A stretch of DNA of 18,369 bases from an uncultured Collinsella sp. (GTDB lineage Bacteria; Actinomycetota; Coriobacteriia; Coriobacteriales; Coriobacteriaceae): assembly GCA_900545835.1 (NCBI GenBank), contig URBB01000036.1:1-18369 (forward strand), written 5' to 3'. A program made the position numbers and the translations under genes. A model generated the notes under the pieces. That model ran no database searches, was not told the origin of the DNA, and worked only from the letters and a program-made list of their open reading frames with translations. Shown piece by piece: positions 1 to 6,654 of this stretch (its first letter is position 1; each line of letters opens with the position of its first letter).

Positions 1-26
1 GGCTCGGAGATGTGTATAAGAGACAG
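1..26 (+). other. Nextera/Tn5 sequencing adapter remnant
   Basis: Positions 8-26 read AGATGTGTATAAGAGACAG, the 19-bp Tn5 mosaic end used in Nextera libraries. The seven bases before it, GGCTCGG, match the end of the Nextera read-2 adapter. This is library DNA left on a contig end, not genome sequence. Anything that seems to read into it, such as a plus-strand ORF starting at base 10, is an artefact. True genomic sequence probably starts at base 27. Confidence 0.97.
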
Positions 27-42
27 GCGCCGGCCGTCGCCG

Positions 43-678
43 TTAGAACTCTGCAAATTCGGGAGCGCCGACCTCAATCTCCTCACGCCCCGCCATAAGC
101 TCGCGCATCTTAGCGCAAAACGGCTCCTGCTCCCCCGCTTTAAACACCAAGTGAAGTGTCACGGCATCCGCGTAATCGGTATCCGAAACCTTGGCACCCG
201 AATCCTGCGCCAAACGAAGCACCTGCTCATACTGCGGATAGGCCACATGCACGTCAACAGGCACGACACTCGTCATCTCAACGATCTGCCCGGCCTCCTG
301 AGCCGCGGCCACCGCCGCCTGCGTCGCCGCGGTATAGGCGCGCACCAAGCCACCCGGCCCCAATAACGTGCCGCCAAAATAGCGCGTCACCACGCAGCAA
401 ACATTTTTGAGCTCTGCGCCGCGCAGTACCTCGAGCGTCGGCATGCCGCTCGTGCGGCTCGGCTCACCGTCATCGCTCTGACGCTCACGCCCATCGACCA
501 AAATCCACGCGGGAACATTGTGTCGAGCGTCGTAATGACGCTTGCGAACCATCTCGATAAAGGCATTCGCCTCATCCTCGGACTCAATATGGACCAGCTG
601 GGCAATAAACCGGCTCTTGCGGTCCACAAACTCGCCCGAAACCTCAATATTCGATTGCAGAGTAAAATAGCTGTCCAA
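43..678 (-). CDS. YigZ/IMPACT (UPF0029) family protein
   Basis: A protein of about 211 aa of the YigZ/IMPACT family, a conserved group of small cytoplasmic proteins related to eukaryotic IMPACT, a regulator of the eIF2-alpha kinase Gcn2. The bacterial role is not settled. Visible family motifs are an N-terminal KSRFIA, DDGEPSRTSGMP in the middle, and the signature VVTRYFGGTLLGPGGLVRAY. The length is normal for the family, so the gene is complete although its stop lies only 17 bases from the adapter junction. Two TTG codons are adjacent at the 5' end (681 and 678). The Shine-Dalgarno GAGGGG at 689-684 lies 5 nt from the TTG at 678 but only 2 nt from the one at 681, so 678 is preferred. It lies downstream of rnpB on the same strand. 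Confidence 0.92.
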   Translation of the reverse strand: MDSYFTLQSNIEVSGEFVDRKSRFIAQLVHIESEDEANAFIEMVRKRHYDARHNVPAWILVDGRERQSDDGEPSRTSGMPTLEVLRGAELKNVCCVVTRYFGGTLLGPGGLVRAYTAATQAAVAAAQEAGQIVEMTSVVPVDVHVAYPQYEQVLRLAQDSGAKVSDTDYADAVTLHLVFKAGEQEPFCAKMRELMAGREEIEVGAPEFAEF

Positions 679-793
679 CAAAGCCCCTCAAACACAAGCA
701 AAGCAACAAACAGCCTCAATAATACGGCAAAGACAGCACCGTTGACCTCGCCAACAAGAACGGAAACGCCAATGATATCGTCACCAACAGCGA

Positions 794-892
794 GAACCCG
801 TCAGCGCGAGCAAGGTGCCTTGAAAGACAAGGGCATTGACCTTATGGGCATGCCCGAAGGCTTGAAAGGCAGATTGCCGCGCTGACGGGTTC
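794..892. repeat. 99-bp element with perfect 15-bp inverted ends
   Basis: GAACCCGTCAGCGCG at 794-808 is repeated as its exact reverse complement at 878-892. The 69 bases between the arms contain further short palindromes such as GGGCATGCCC. The pentamer CAGCG occurs just outside both arms (788-792 and 894-898) and could be a target duplication. There is no U-tract, so it is not a classical terminator, although it starts 17 bases beyond the 3' end of rnpB and could shape rnpB 3' processing. A small non-autonomous mobile element (MITE-like) is the other reading. The rest of the gap from 679 to 793 shows nothing recognisable. Confidence 0.6.
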
Positions 893-908
893 GCAGCGTC
901 AACAAAGT

Positions 909-1271
909 GCTGAGTGGGCCGATAAGCCGGGTTCTGTCGTGAACGGTCATTTATCTTGTCTGCACGTTACCGTGCAGCTCCACGCACGCTACCCGAACGC
1001 GGACCGGGCCGGCCCATAGCGTTCCTATTCGCGCTTGCTCCGGATGGGGCTTGCCAAGCCGCCGTGTTGCCACGACGCTGGTGGTCTCTTACACCACCGT
1101 TTCAGCTTTTCCCTTTACGCCTTGCGGCGCAGGTGGGAGTCTTCTTTTCTGCGGCGCTTTCCGTCGGATCACTCCGCCCGGCCGTTAGCCGGCATCCCGC
1201 CCTCTGGAGCCCGGACTTTCCTCACGCGTACTGCAAGCAGCACATCGCGCGACCGTCTAGCCCACTCAGCA
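909..1271 (-). ncRNA. rnpB: RNase P RNA, bacterial type A
   Basis: This is the catalytic RNA of ribonuclease P, which removes 5' leaders from tRNA precursors together with the RnpA protein. On the minus strand the RNA starts with a P1 strand GCTGAGTGGGC, which pairs exactly with GCCCACTCAGC at the 3' end. Conserved region I, GAGGAAAGTCCGGGC, is at 1223-1209. The universal 3' segment with ACAGAACCCGGCTTA lies just before the closing P1 strand. The size of about 363 nt is typical of type A RNAs in Actinobacteria. Ends are set from the P1 pairing and may be off by a few bases. All ORFs in this interval are spurious. Confidence 0.96.
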
Positions 1272-1278
1272 GTGCAAG

Positions 1279-1305
1279 AGTGTAGCACACCGTTGCCGCA
1301 GGCAA
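1279..1305 (-). promoter_or_regulatory. rnpB promoter, extended -10
   Basis: On the minus strand an extended -10 TGCTACACT (1287-1279) lies about 8 bases before the predicted 5' end of rnpB. A weak -35 TTGCCT (1305-1300) is 15 bp upstream, shorter than optimal, so the TGN extension is probably what makes the promoter work. The same TGCTACACT stands before the tRNA gene at 14900-14908. Confidence 0.55.
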
Positions 1306-1424
1306 TGGCACAACACAAGCGTTCGACACGATAAACCAAAAACCGCGCCATGCAGTACAATATGTTCGTCGATGGGCAACGTCGTCAGTCGAGACGCGGC
1401 CGCGCTCCGCACCCCTCCGTCTAC

Positions 1425-1481
1425 TCGGTGCGTTCCCGCCTCCTCCCCGAGGCGGGATGTCGGCATTTTTTCATGCACCGA
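1425..1481. other. Nested stem structure of unknown role
   Basis: An outer pair TCGGTGC/GCACCGA (1425-1431 and 1475-1481) encloses a GC-rich hairpin (CCCGCCTC 1435-1442, GAGGCGGG 1449-1456, loop of 6) and a T6 run. It lies in the 324-base gap between the rpsA terminator and the rnpB promoter. It could be a second terminator-like structure or a small structured RNA. I recognise no riboswitch class and no coding potential. Nothing else is seen in the gap apart from the rpsA terminator and the rnpB promoter. Confidence 0.3.
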
Positions 1482-1537
1482 CAACCAAATAGCCTGCAGA
1501 CAGCATGGGCAGCATCATGCATCTCGGCACCAATTGC

Positions 1538-1571
1538 AAAAAGGGATCCGTCCATTGCGGACGGATCCCTT
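1538..1571 (-). terminator. Intrinsic terminator of rpsA
   Basis: AAGGGATCCGTCC (1541-1553) and GGACGGATCCCTT (1559-1571) form a perfect 13-bp stem with a 5-base loop. On the minus strand it is followed by a run of U. It lies 25 bases beyond the rpsA stop. Confidence 0.93.
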
Positions 1572-1595
1572 AAAACAAGTGATCGTCAAACCGAT

Positions 1596-2762
1596 TTACT
1601 CGGCGTCGGTCTCCTCGTCCTTATTCTCGGAAGGAAGCGGGGTAACCTCGATCTCGACGCCCAGAGTCTCAGCAGCGGACTTCATGGACAGGGAGATACG
1701 ACGACGGTCGAGGTCGATCTCCATGACCTTGACCTGAACCTTGTCGCCCACGTGGGTGACCTGAGAAGGCTGATCGACGTGCTTGTTGGCCATCTCGGAG
1801 ATGTGCACCAGGCCCTCGATGCCCTCGCCCAGGTCGACGAAAGCGCCGAACGGGACAAGCTTGGTCACAGTGCCCTCGACGATAGCGCCGACGGGGTACT
1901 TCTTGACCAGTGCGCGCCACGGATCCTCGGTGGTCTGCTTGAGACCCAGGGAGATGCGCTCGCGGTTGAGATCGACGTCGAGAACCTCGACCTCGACCTC
2001 CTGGCCGACCTTGACAACCTCGGAAGGATGGTTGACGTGGTTCCAGGAGAGCTCGGAGATGTGGATGAGGCCGTCGATACCGCCGAGGTCGACGAAGGCG
2101 CCGAAGTCGACGATGGAGGAAACGGTGCCCTGGAGACGCATGCCAGACTTAAGCTTGGACAGGATCTCGGAGCGCTCGGCCTTACGGGACTCCTCGAGCA
2201 CGACGCGACGGGAGAGGACGACGTTGTTGCGGTTGCGGTCCATCTCGATGACGCGGGCCTCGATGCGAGTGCCCATGTAGGAGGTGAGGTCCTTGACACG
2301 ACGGAGGTCGACGAGGGAAGCGGGCAGGAAGCCACGCAGGCCGATGTCGAGGATCAGGCCGCCCTTGACAACCTCGATAACCTCGCCCTCGACGTTCTCG
2401 CCGGAGTTGAACTTCTCCTCGATGCGGTTCCAAGCACGCTCGTACTCGGCACGCTTCTTGGACAGGACCAGACGACCGTCCTTGTCCTCCTTCTGGAGAA
2501 CCAGAGCCTCGATGGGATCACCGAGTGCAACGATGTCTGCAGGGTTAGCGTCCTTGCGGATGGACAGCTCGCGGACCGGGATAACGCCCTCGGACTTGAA
2601 TCCGATGTCAACGAGCACCTCGTCATGCTCGATCTTAACGACAGTGCCGTTAACGAGATCGCCCTCATCAAAGTCGGTAATCGTACCGTCGATGAGGTTG
2701 TTCATCTCCTCCTCATTGACATCGTCAAGAGAGAAAATGGACGAGTTCTGAATCTCACTCAA
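1596..2762 (-). CDS. rpsA: 30S ribosomal protein S1, four S1 domains
   Basis: Ribosomal protein S1 helps the 30S subunit bind and unfold mRNA at initiation. The 388-aa product carries four S1 OB-fold repeats at about residues 33-103, 120-187, 205-274 and 290-360. Typical strings are GAFVDLGGIDGLIHISELSW in the third and the equivalent GAFVDLGEGIEGLVHISEM in the fourth. Four repeats rather than the six of E. coli S1 is normal for Actinobacteria and Firmicutes. An acidic start and an acidic tail (ENKDEETDAE) flank the repeats. The start is TTG at 2762, with Shine-Dalgarno AAAGGGG 7 nt upstream. It is transcribed alone, with a strong terminator behind it. Codon choice is strongly biased, as expected for a highly expressed gene. 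The long plus-strand ORF over it is a shadow. Confidence 0.97.
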   Translation of the reverse strand: MSEIQNSSIFSLDDVNEEEMNNLIDGTITDFDEGDLVNGTVVKIEHDEVLVDIGFKSEGVIPVRELSIRKDANPADIVALGDPIEALVLQKEDKDGRLVLSKKRAEYERAWNRIEEKFNSGENVEGEVIEVVKGGLILDIGLRGFLPASLVDLRRVKDLTSYMGTRIEARVIEMDRNRNNVVLSRRVVLEESRKAERSEILSKLKSGMRLQGTVSSIVDFGAFVDLGGIDGLIHISELSWNHVNHPSEVVKVGQEVEVEVLDVDLNRERISLGLKQTTEDPWRALVKKYPVGAIVEGTVTKLVPFGAFVDLGEGIEGLVHISEMANKHVDQPSQVTHVGDKVQVKVMEIDLDRRRISLSMKSAAETLGVEIEVTPLPSENKDEETDAE

Positions 2763-3078
2763 AGGTGGACCCCTTTCGAACTACGGGGCCCCGATTGCTA
2801 GGACCTACAGAAGGGTGCGACAAGCACACAACGTTTAGGAACACTCGGGAGCCGACAGATACTAATGTGACGCTTATGCAATCACGTTCGTATAGGTTAC
2901 GGGGAAATGAGTTCGATTTCAAGCGTGAACTGCGTTTTTTTACTCGTGTGGAGACTTTTTCGTAATCTTATGGACAGCCGTCTCCACAACTTGACGATAA
3001 GCAGTTTGCCCATACGCCTTTGAGGTAAAGTATCCGGAGCCAACGATTCTGGAACGATTTATCGAGAAAGGTGCCCGC
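2763..3078. promoter_or_regulatory. Divergent intergenic region rpsA / HAD gene
   Basis: This 316-base gap must hold the promoters of both neighbours but neither is clear. For rpsA a weak candidate is TTGAAA (2922-2917), 17 bp, TAACCT (2899-2894), minus strand, which leaves an untranslated leader of roughly 125 bases. For the plus-strand gene TTGACG at 2991-2996 is a fair -35 without a good -10. A 9-bp inverted repeat TGTGGAGAC/GTCTCCACA (2947-2955 and 2980-2988) lies between the two candidates. No ORF is credible here. Confidence 0.35.
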
Positions 3079-3837
3079 GTGCTCAAAGCAGTCGTTTTCG
3101 ATATGGACGAAACGCTTCTTAGCATCAACCTTAACGCGTTCATCCTTCGCTATTTTAAGGATGTCTCTTCGATGCTCGCGGATATCGGGCGCCGCAGTCG
3201 CGGTGGCACGATGGCACGCCTCGGCACCATCCTGGTCGACCTCAACGCCAATCGCCGAAGCGGCACGGATAATCGCACCAATCTTGAGTTCTACCAAGAA
3301 GAGGTTGAGCGCCGGTGCGGCATTTGCCTCTCGGACCCACTCATCTACGAGGCGTTTACCTACTACGACCGCGAAGTTCTTCCGTACAAGAACGACGATG
3401 TCATCAACGCCCACGCCATGCCGGGCGCACACGCCGCGCTTCAGGCCGTACAGGATGCAGGGCTACGTTGCGCGCTCTTTACCAACCCCAGCTTTCCGCA
3501 GGGGGCCATCGAGTGCCGCATGGGTTGGGGCGACCTGGCCGACGCCCCCTTTGAGCTCGTCACGCACATGGGAAACACCACCCGCTGCAAGCCCGATGCC
3601 ACCTACTATCTAGAGCAGCTTCAGGTGATGGGACTCGAGCCGCACGAGGTCCTTATGGTGGGCAACGATCCCAAACGCGACTTCCCGTCCCCCGATTGCG
3701 GCATCCAAACCGCCTTTGTGGGCCAGGGCAAGCCCAGCCGAGCCACCTGGCGCGGAACCATGGAAGACTTCGCCCGCGACCTTAACGCCGTAATCGAAGC
3801 CTTCTACGAGCACCAAATAGCCGACGAACTGTCATAG
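3079..3837 (+). CDS. HAD-superfamily hydrolase
   Basis: A cytoplasmic haloacid-dehalogenase-fold phosphatase, 252 aa. The four HAD motifs are in order: motif I DMDET with nucleophile Asp8 and acid/base Asp10, motif II Thr135 in FTNPS, motif III Lys171 in CKPD, and motif IV GNDPKRD with Asp197 and Asp201 binding Mg. An insert of about 100 residues between motifs I and II is a helical C1-type cap that would set substrate specificity, so the substrate cannot be named. The start is GTG at 3079, with a purine-rich site GAGAAAGG 7 nt upstream. It is a single-gene unit, divergent from rpsA. The imperfect palindrome at 3879-3910 may serve as its terminator. Confidence 0.9.
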   Translation: MLKAVVFDMDETLLSINLNAFILRYFKDVSSMLADIGRRSRGGTMARLGTILVDLNANRRSGTDNRTNLEFYQEEVERRCGICLSDPLIYEAFTYYDREVLPYKNDDVINAHAMPGAHAALQAVQDAGLRCALFTNPSFPQGAIECRMGWGDLADAPFELVTHMGNTTRCKPDATYYLEQLQVMGLEPHEVLMVGNDPKRDFPSPDCGIQTAFVGQGKPSRATWRGTMEDFARDLNAVIEAFYEHQIADELS

Positions 3838-3878
3838 AACCCCCTCGCTCGCTCCAAACAAAATAACGCCGCAGACCG

Positions 3879-3910
3879 AATGTGACAAAGGTTCAGCCCC
3901 TTTTCACATT
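3879..3910. repeat. Imperfect palindrome after HAD gene
   Basis: AATGTGA (3879-3885) pairs with TCACATT (3904-3910), and the inner AAAGG/CCTTTT extends the stem with mismatches. It lies 41 bases after the HAD stop and 37 bases before the left inverted repeat of the insertion sequence. It has no proper U-tract. It resembles a REP-type intergenic palindrome or a weak terminator. Confidence 0.4.
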
Positions 3911-3947
3911 ACAAAGATGGCGCCGATGTTTTGGCAACGACAGACAC

Positions 3948-3961
3948 TATGACCCAATCCG
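3948..3961 (+). repeat. IS left subterminal inverted repeat
   Basis: TATGACCCAATCCG, exactly complementary in orientation to 5456-5469. The next base outward does not match, so the repeat is 14 bp. Confidence 0.85.
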
Positions 3962-4071
3962 AGGGCACTAAAAAGATAGGAGCCCCCGCTCGTGACCGCG
4001 GGTCGGGGCTGCGACAATGATGTTGAAGTGCCATAGGCGCAGCCGCGCCGCAACGAGGTTGGGAGGCTCCC

Positions 4072-5193
4072 ATGCCAAAGTATTCTACCGCGTTCGGGAT
4101 GGACGTCCACCTGAGGTCGACCACCGTCTGCGCCCTCGACGCGGACACCGGCGAGGCCGTGACGAGGAGGTTCCCCGGCAACCCCTGGGGCGAGATCGCC
4201 GGGTGGATGGATGGGTTCCCCGGGCCGTCGCTCGCGGCCTACGAGAGCGGCTACCTCGGCTTCGCCCCGCAAAGGGAGCTCGCCGGGCTCGGCGTCGAGT
4301 GCGTCGTCGCCGCGGTCTCGAAGATCCCCAGGTCGGCCGCCGACTCGGCCTCCAAGAACGACAGGAACGACGCCGCCAGGATGGCCAAGGCGATACTCGC
4401 CCACGACATCTCCCCCGTATGGGTCCCCTCCCCCGAGGTCGAGGGCATCAGGGACCTCGCCGGCGCCTACGACGGGGCGACCGCGCGCCTGGCGACCGCC
4501 AAGCAGCGGCTGCTCGCCTTCCTCGCAAAGCGAGGGTTCGTCTACGGCGGCACCACGCCCGCCGGCAACCCGAGGAAGTACTGGACCTACGACTTCCTGA
4601 GGTGGCTCGACAAGGTCAGGCCGGAGGACGATGGCGGGGTTCGGGCGCTCGCCGCCCTGAGGAACGAGGTCGAGGCCGCGGCGGAGGCCCGGGCGGACCT
4701 GCTCTCCGAGTACAGGGCAGCCGTGGATGCCAGCCCGATCGCCGCGGAGGTGGCCGCCCTCCAGTCGATCAAGGGCTGCGCCTTCGCGCTGGCCGCAGCC
4801 TTCTCGGCCGAGGTCGGCGACTTCACGAGGTTCCGTTCCGGAAGGCAGGTCACGGCCTATTTCGGCCTCGCGCCGAGTCAGAGGTCGAGTGGCGACTCCG
4901 TGCGGCTCGGAGGCATCAGCGGTGCGGGCAACGCCCTCGTCAGGAGGTTGGCTGTCGAGGGGTCCTGGAGCTACGTCCAAGCGAGCCACCAACCGAAGCT
5001 GATGCCCAAGGGCAGCGGCGTGCCCCTCGAGATAAGGATGCACGGGAGGAAGGGGTCCGAGCGGCTCCTGCGGCGGCGCGAGGAGATGCTCGCCCGCGGC
5101 GTGCCCGCGGCGAAGGCCAACGCGGCCACCGCGGCCGAGCTCGTGAGGTGGCTCTGGGCCCTCGGCATGATGTGCCGGGAGGGCGCGGAATAG
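4072..5193 (+). CDS. IS110/IS1111-family DEDD transposase
   Basis: A 373-aa RNA-guided recombinase of the IS110 superfamily. The N-terminal RuvC-like DEDD domain shows Asp11 in GMDVH, Glu58 in YESGY, and Asp97/Asp100 in KNDRNDAA. A helical region (about 125-225) leads to the C-terminal transposase_20 domain with QSIKGC (231-236), YFGLAPSQRSSGDS (263-276) and GGISGAGN (280-287). The catalytic serine of the family is expected in the SSGDS stretch. Length and motifs are complete, with no frameshift. The ATG at 4072 has GGGAGG 5 nt upstream. Arginine is mostly AGG here, unlike the CGC-rich neighbours, which fits foreign origin. The enzyme acts on DNA with a bridge/seek RNA encoded in the non-coding end of the element. 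Confidence 0.95.
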   Translation: MPKYSTAFGMDVHLRSTTVCALDADTGEAVTRRFPGNPWGEIAGWMDGFPGPSLAAYESGYLGFAPQRELAGLGVECVVAAVSKIPRSAADSASKNDRNDAARMAKAILAHDISPVWVPSPEVEGIRDLAGAYDGATARLATAKQRLLAFLAKRGFVYGGTTPAGNPRKYWTYDFLRWLDKVRPEDDGGVRALAALRNEVEAAAEARADLLSEYRAAVDASPIAAEVAALQSIKGCAFALAAAFSAEVGDFTRFRSGRQVTAYFGLAPSQRSSGDSVRLGGISGAGNALVRRLAVEGSWSYVQASHQPKLMPKGSGVPLEIRMHGRKGSERLLRRREEMLARGVPAAKANAATAAELVRWLWALGMMCREGAE

Positions 5194-5455
5194 ACATGGC
5201 CCCCGTCCCGGCGAGCCGGGCGGCCTTCGGGGACACCCCCTATTTCGCTGTGCGCGCGGAGCCCTCCGCATGCGCCTCGACAGACTTGGGGAACCCCGCC
5301 GAAGGAATGGAGTGCGGGCCGGCAGAACGGTATCCGCGGATATGAGACTGAGCCGAAGGCGTCGATGACATGCCGGGGGCGGACCGGGACGGGTTAACGG
5401 CAGGCCCCGCCGACCGATTGCAAGCGGTCGGCGGGGCCATTGTGGCTCTTGACAG
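5194..5455 (+). ncRNA. Putative bridge/seek RNA region of the IS
   Basis: This 262-base stretch between transposase stop and right repeat has no credible gene. In IS1111-type elements the guide RNA that pairs with target and donor DNA is encoded here. Visible structure includes a 12-bp palindrome TATCCGCGGATA (5331-5342), two copies of GCCGAAGG with a complementary CCTTCGG near 5224, and a perfect 14-bp hairpin at 5403-5438. CGACAGAC at 5278-5285 also occurs beside the left inverted repeat (3938-3945), and ATATGAG at 5340-5346 recurs at the right end (5467-5473). Exact RNA ends and fold cannot be set by eye. Confidence 0.5.
5403..5438 (+). terminator. Strong GC hairpin in IS right end
   Basis: GGCCCCGCCGACCG (5403-5416) pairs perfectly with CGGTCGGCGGGGCC (5425-5438) around an 8-base loop. 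There is no U-tract after it, so it may be a structural 3' end of the guide RNA, or a block to transcription entering or leaving the element, rather than a standard intrinsic terminator. Confidence 0.55.
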
Positions 5456-5469
5456 CGGATTGGGTCATA
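5456..5469 (-). repeat. IS right subterminal inverted repeat
   Basis: Reverse complement of the left repeat, 14 of 14 bases. An outward-facing TTGACA at 5449-5454 lies directly beside it. Confidence 0.85.
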
Positions 5470-5474
5470 TGAGC

Positions 5475-5515
5475 AAAAAGCCCCCGGAAAGCGAACGAAA
5501 CGCTTTCCGGGGGCT
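5475..5515 (-). terminator. Intrinsic terminator of DUF5692 gene
   Basis: AGCCCCCGGAAAGC (5479-5492) and GCTTTCCGGGGGCT (5502-5515) form a perfect 14-bp stem with a 9-base loop. On the minus strand it is followed by five U. It lies about 70 bases beyond the stop at 5584. The IS repeat starts only five bases past the U-tract. Confidence 0.93.
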
Positions 5516-5583
5516 CTACGAGGCATGGGGGTAAAACGCCTGACAAGTAGGCCTAGCCCCAGGCATCCATGACGATCGACACG

Positions 5584-6591
5584 TTACTCGGCGTGAGCGT
5601 AGTCCACCTTGGCGCGGCGAGCGGTGGCCTTCTCCCAATCGCTGGTGCCCTCAAAAACATCCTGCTTGTAGGGGTTGCGGCCGAGCTTCTTGGCGCGGTA
5701 GGCGATGTAGATGATGGCGGCGATGTTGGCGATCAGCGCGACAACCGAAACCGCGGTGGCGGCGCCTGCGTCGAGCGTGGAGTGCGTCACAAAGATGGAC
5801 TCCTCCTGGAAGTAGGGGAACACCTGGGCGAACATGCACCAAATGGCCAGGGTAAAGGCACGGTTCTGGATCCAGCCGCCCTTGTTCCAGATAAAGGCCG
5901 CCACGGTGGGGGCCAGCAGCAGCGCAAAGCCGCAGAACCAGGAGTGGGTGGGCAGGCAGTTGTAGGTGTAGCAGAAGTTCCAGATATCGTAGGCGATGAT
6001 GTAGACCCAGGTCATGTCGGGCCACAGCATGTCGGTCTTGTCCTCGGAGGCGTAGACGCTCCACCAACCGGTCATGCAGAAGATGTTGATGATGCCGGCG
6101 ATGCCGTTGAACACGTTGTTCCAGCCGGCCAACTGCGTGGCGCCCTCGGAAGTGACCCAGGTGGTCTCGCCCAGGACAAAGAAGTGATAGGCGCTCTCAA
6201 AGTCGGACACGACGGCGATCATGATGTTGATGGCGACGATCACAAACGGCCATGCGCGGAACCAGTGCGCCTTGCCGATCTTGCCCCACTGGTACTTGAT
6301 GGCAATGAAGCCCCAGCAGCCGGCGAGCGCCGCGTACACCTTGGCGTAGTGGAACCAGCTGTTCTGGTACACGTGGGTGGGGTTGGTGAGCGCCCACTCG
6401 GCACCCTGCGAAACGCCGACGGCGATGGCGATGCAGTAGATGGTCATGGCAAGCGGAGCCGCGCCAAAGATAATGGCGGCGCCCAGCTTGGTGCGTCGGC
6501 CGACCTCGTTGAGCACGATCAGGCCAATAAAAACCATGGCCCAGCCGAGCCAGTGGATAAGGGTATCGCTACCCCAAACATCGAACAGCAT
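5584..6591 (-). CDS. DUF5692 family integral membrane protein
   Basis: A 335-aa polytopic membrane protein that I assign to DUF5692, a family of unknown function seen in Coriobacteriia. I count about nine hydrophobic segments, near residues 10-30, 37-60, 82-99, 112-130, 157-177, 192-210, 219-234, 244-262 and 277-299, followed by a charged cytoplasmic tail. It is rich in Trp, Tyr and Phe and has scattered conserved-looking polar residues (such as Asp202, His216, Glu263/264) but no haem or quinone motif I can name. The start is ATG at 6591 with AAAGGAGAG upstream. It follows the TetR gene on the same strand, with a short hairpin (6610-6637) between them, and ends in a strong terminator. Its pairing with the divergent oxidoreductase suggests a membrane partner or transporter for that enzyme (inference). 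Confidence 0.8.
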   Translation of the reverse strand: MLFDVWGSDTLIHWLGWAMVFIGLIVLNEVGRRTKLGAAIIFGAAPLAMTIYCIAIAVGVSQGAEWALTNPTHVYQNSWFHYAKVYAALAGCWGFIAIKYQWGKIGKAHWFRAWPFVIVAINIMIAVVSDFESAYHFFVLGETTWVTSEGATQLAGWNNVFNGIAGIINIFCMTGWWSVYASEDKTDMLWPDMTWVYIIAYDIWNFCYTYNCLPTHSWFCGFALLLAPTVAAFIWNKGGWIQNRAFTLAIWCMFAQVFPYFQEESIFVTHSTLDAGAATAVSVVALIANIAAIIYIAYRAKKLGRNPYKQDVFEGTSDWEKATARRAKVDYAHAE

Positions 6592-6609
6592 GCTGCTCTC
6601 CTTTCATGA

Positions 6610-6637
6610 GCCCGCGGCCCCTCTTCCAATCGCGGGC
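6610..6637 (-). other. Hairpin between TetR and DUF5692 genes
   Basis: GCCCGCG (6610-6616) pairs with CGCGGGC (6631-6637). There is no U-tract, so it probably modulates RNA stability or the ratio of the two products rather than ending transcription. Confidence 0.35.
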
Positions 6638-6654
6638 AATTTGGCCAGGTAGTG

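Larger units (their letters stand above)
3948..5469 (+). mobile_element. IS110-superfamily element, IS1111 type
   Basis: The element is bounded by a perfect 14-bp inverted repeat TATGACCCAATCCG, forward at 3948-3961 and as reverse complement at 5456-5469. It encloses one transposase gene. IS1111-type members of the IS110 superfamily have such subterminal inverted repeats with a few bases outside them, and a longer non-coding right end. Here the right non-coding part (about 262 bp) is twice the left (about 110 bp), which fits. True ends therefore probably lie a few bases beyond the coordinates given. No target duplication is evident, as usual for this family. The transposase is intact, so the copy may be active. 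The right side abuts the U-tract of the DUF5692 terminator. Confidence 0.85.

Noticed and set aside
1350..2801. 483-aa plus-strand ORF
   Set aside because: Antisense to rpsA; composed of Asp/Leu/Val-rich text mirrored from the biased codons of S1.
4017..5345. 442-aa plus-strand ORF within the IS
   Set aside because: Shadow frame of the transposase, Arg/Gly-rich and without family motifs.
3904..5526. 540-aa minus-strand ORF over the IS
   Set aside because: Antisense to the transposase; Pro/Arg/Gly-rich text without motifs, running through both inverted repeats.
5569..6609. 346-aa plus-strand ORF
   Set aside because: Antisense to the DUF5692 gene; low-complexity Asp/Gly/Val text and no ribosome site.
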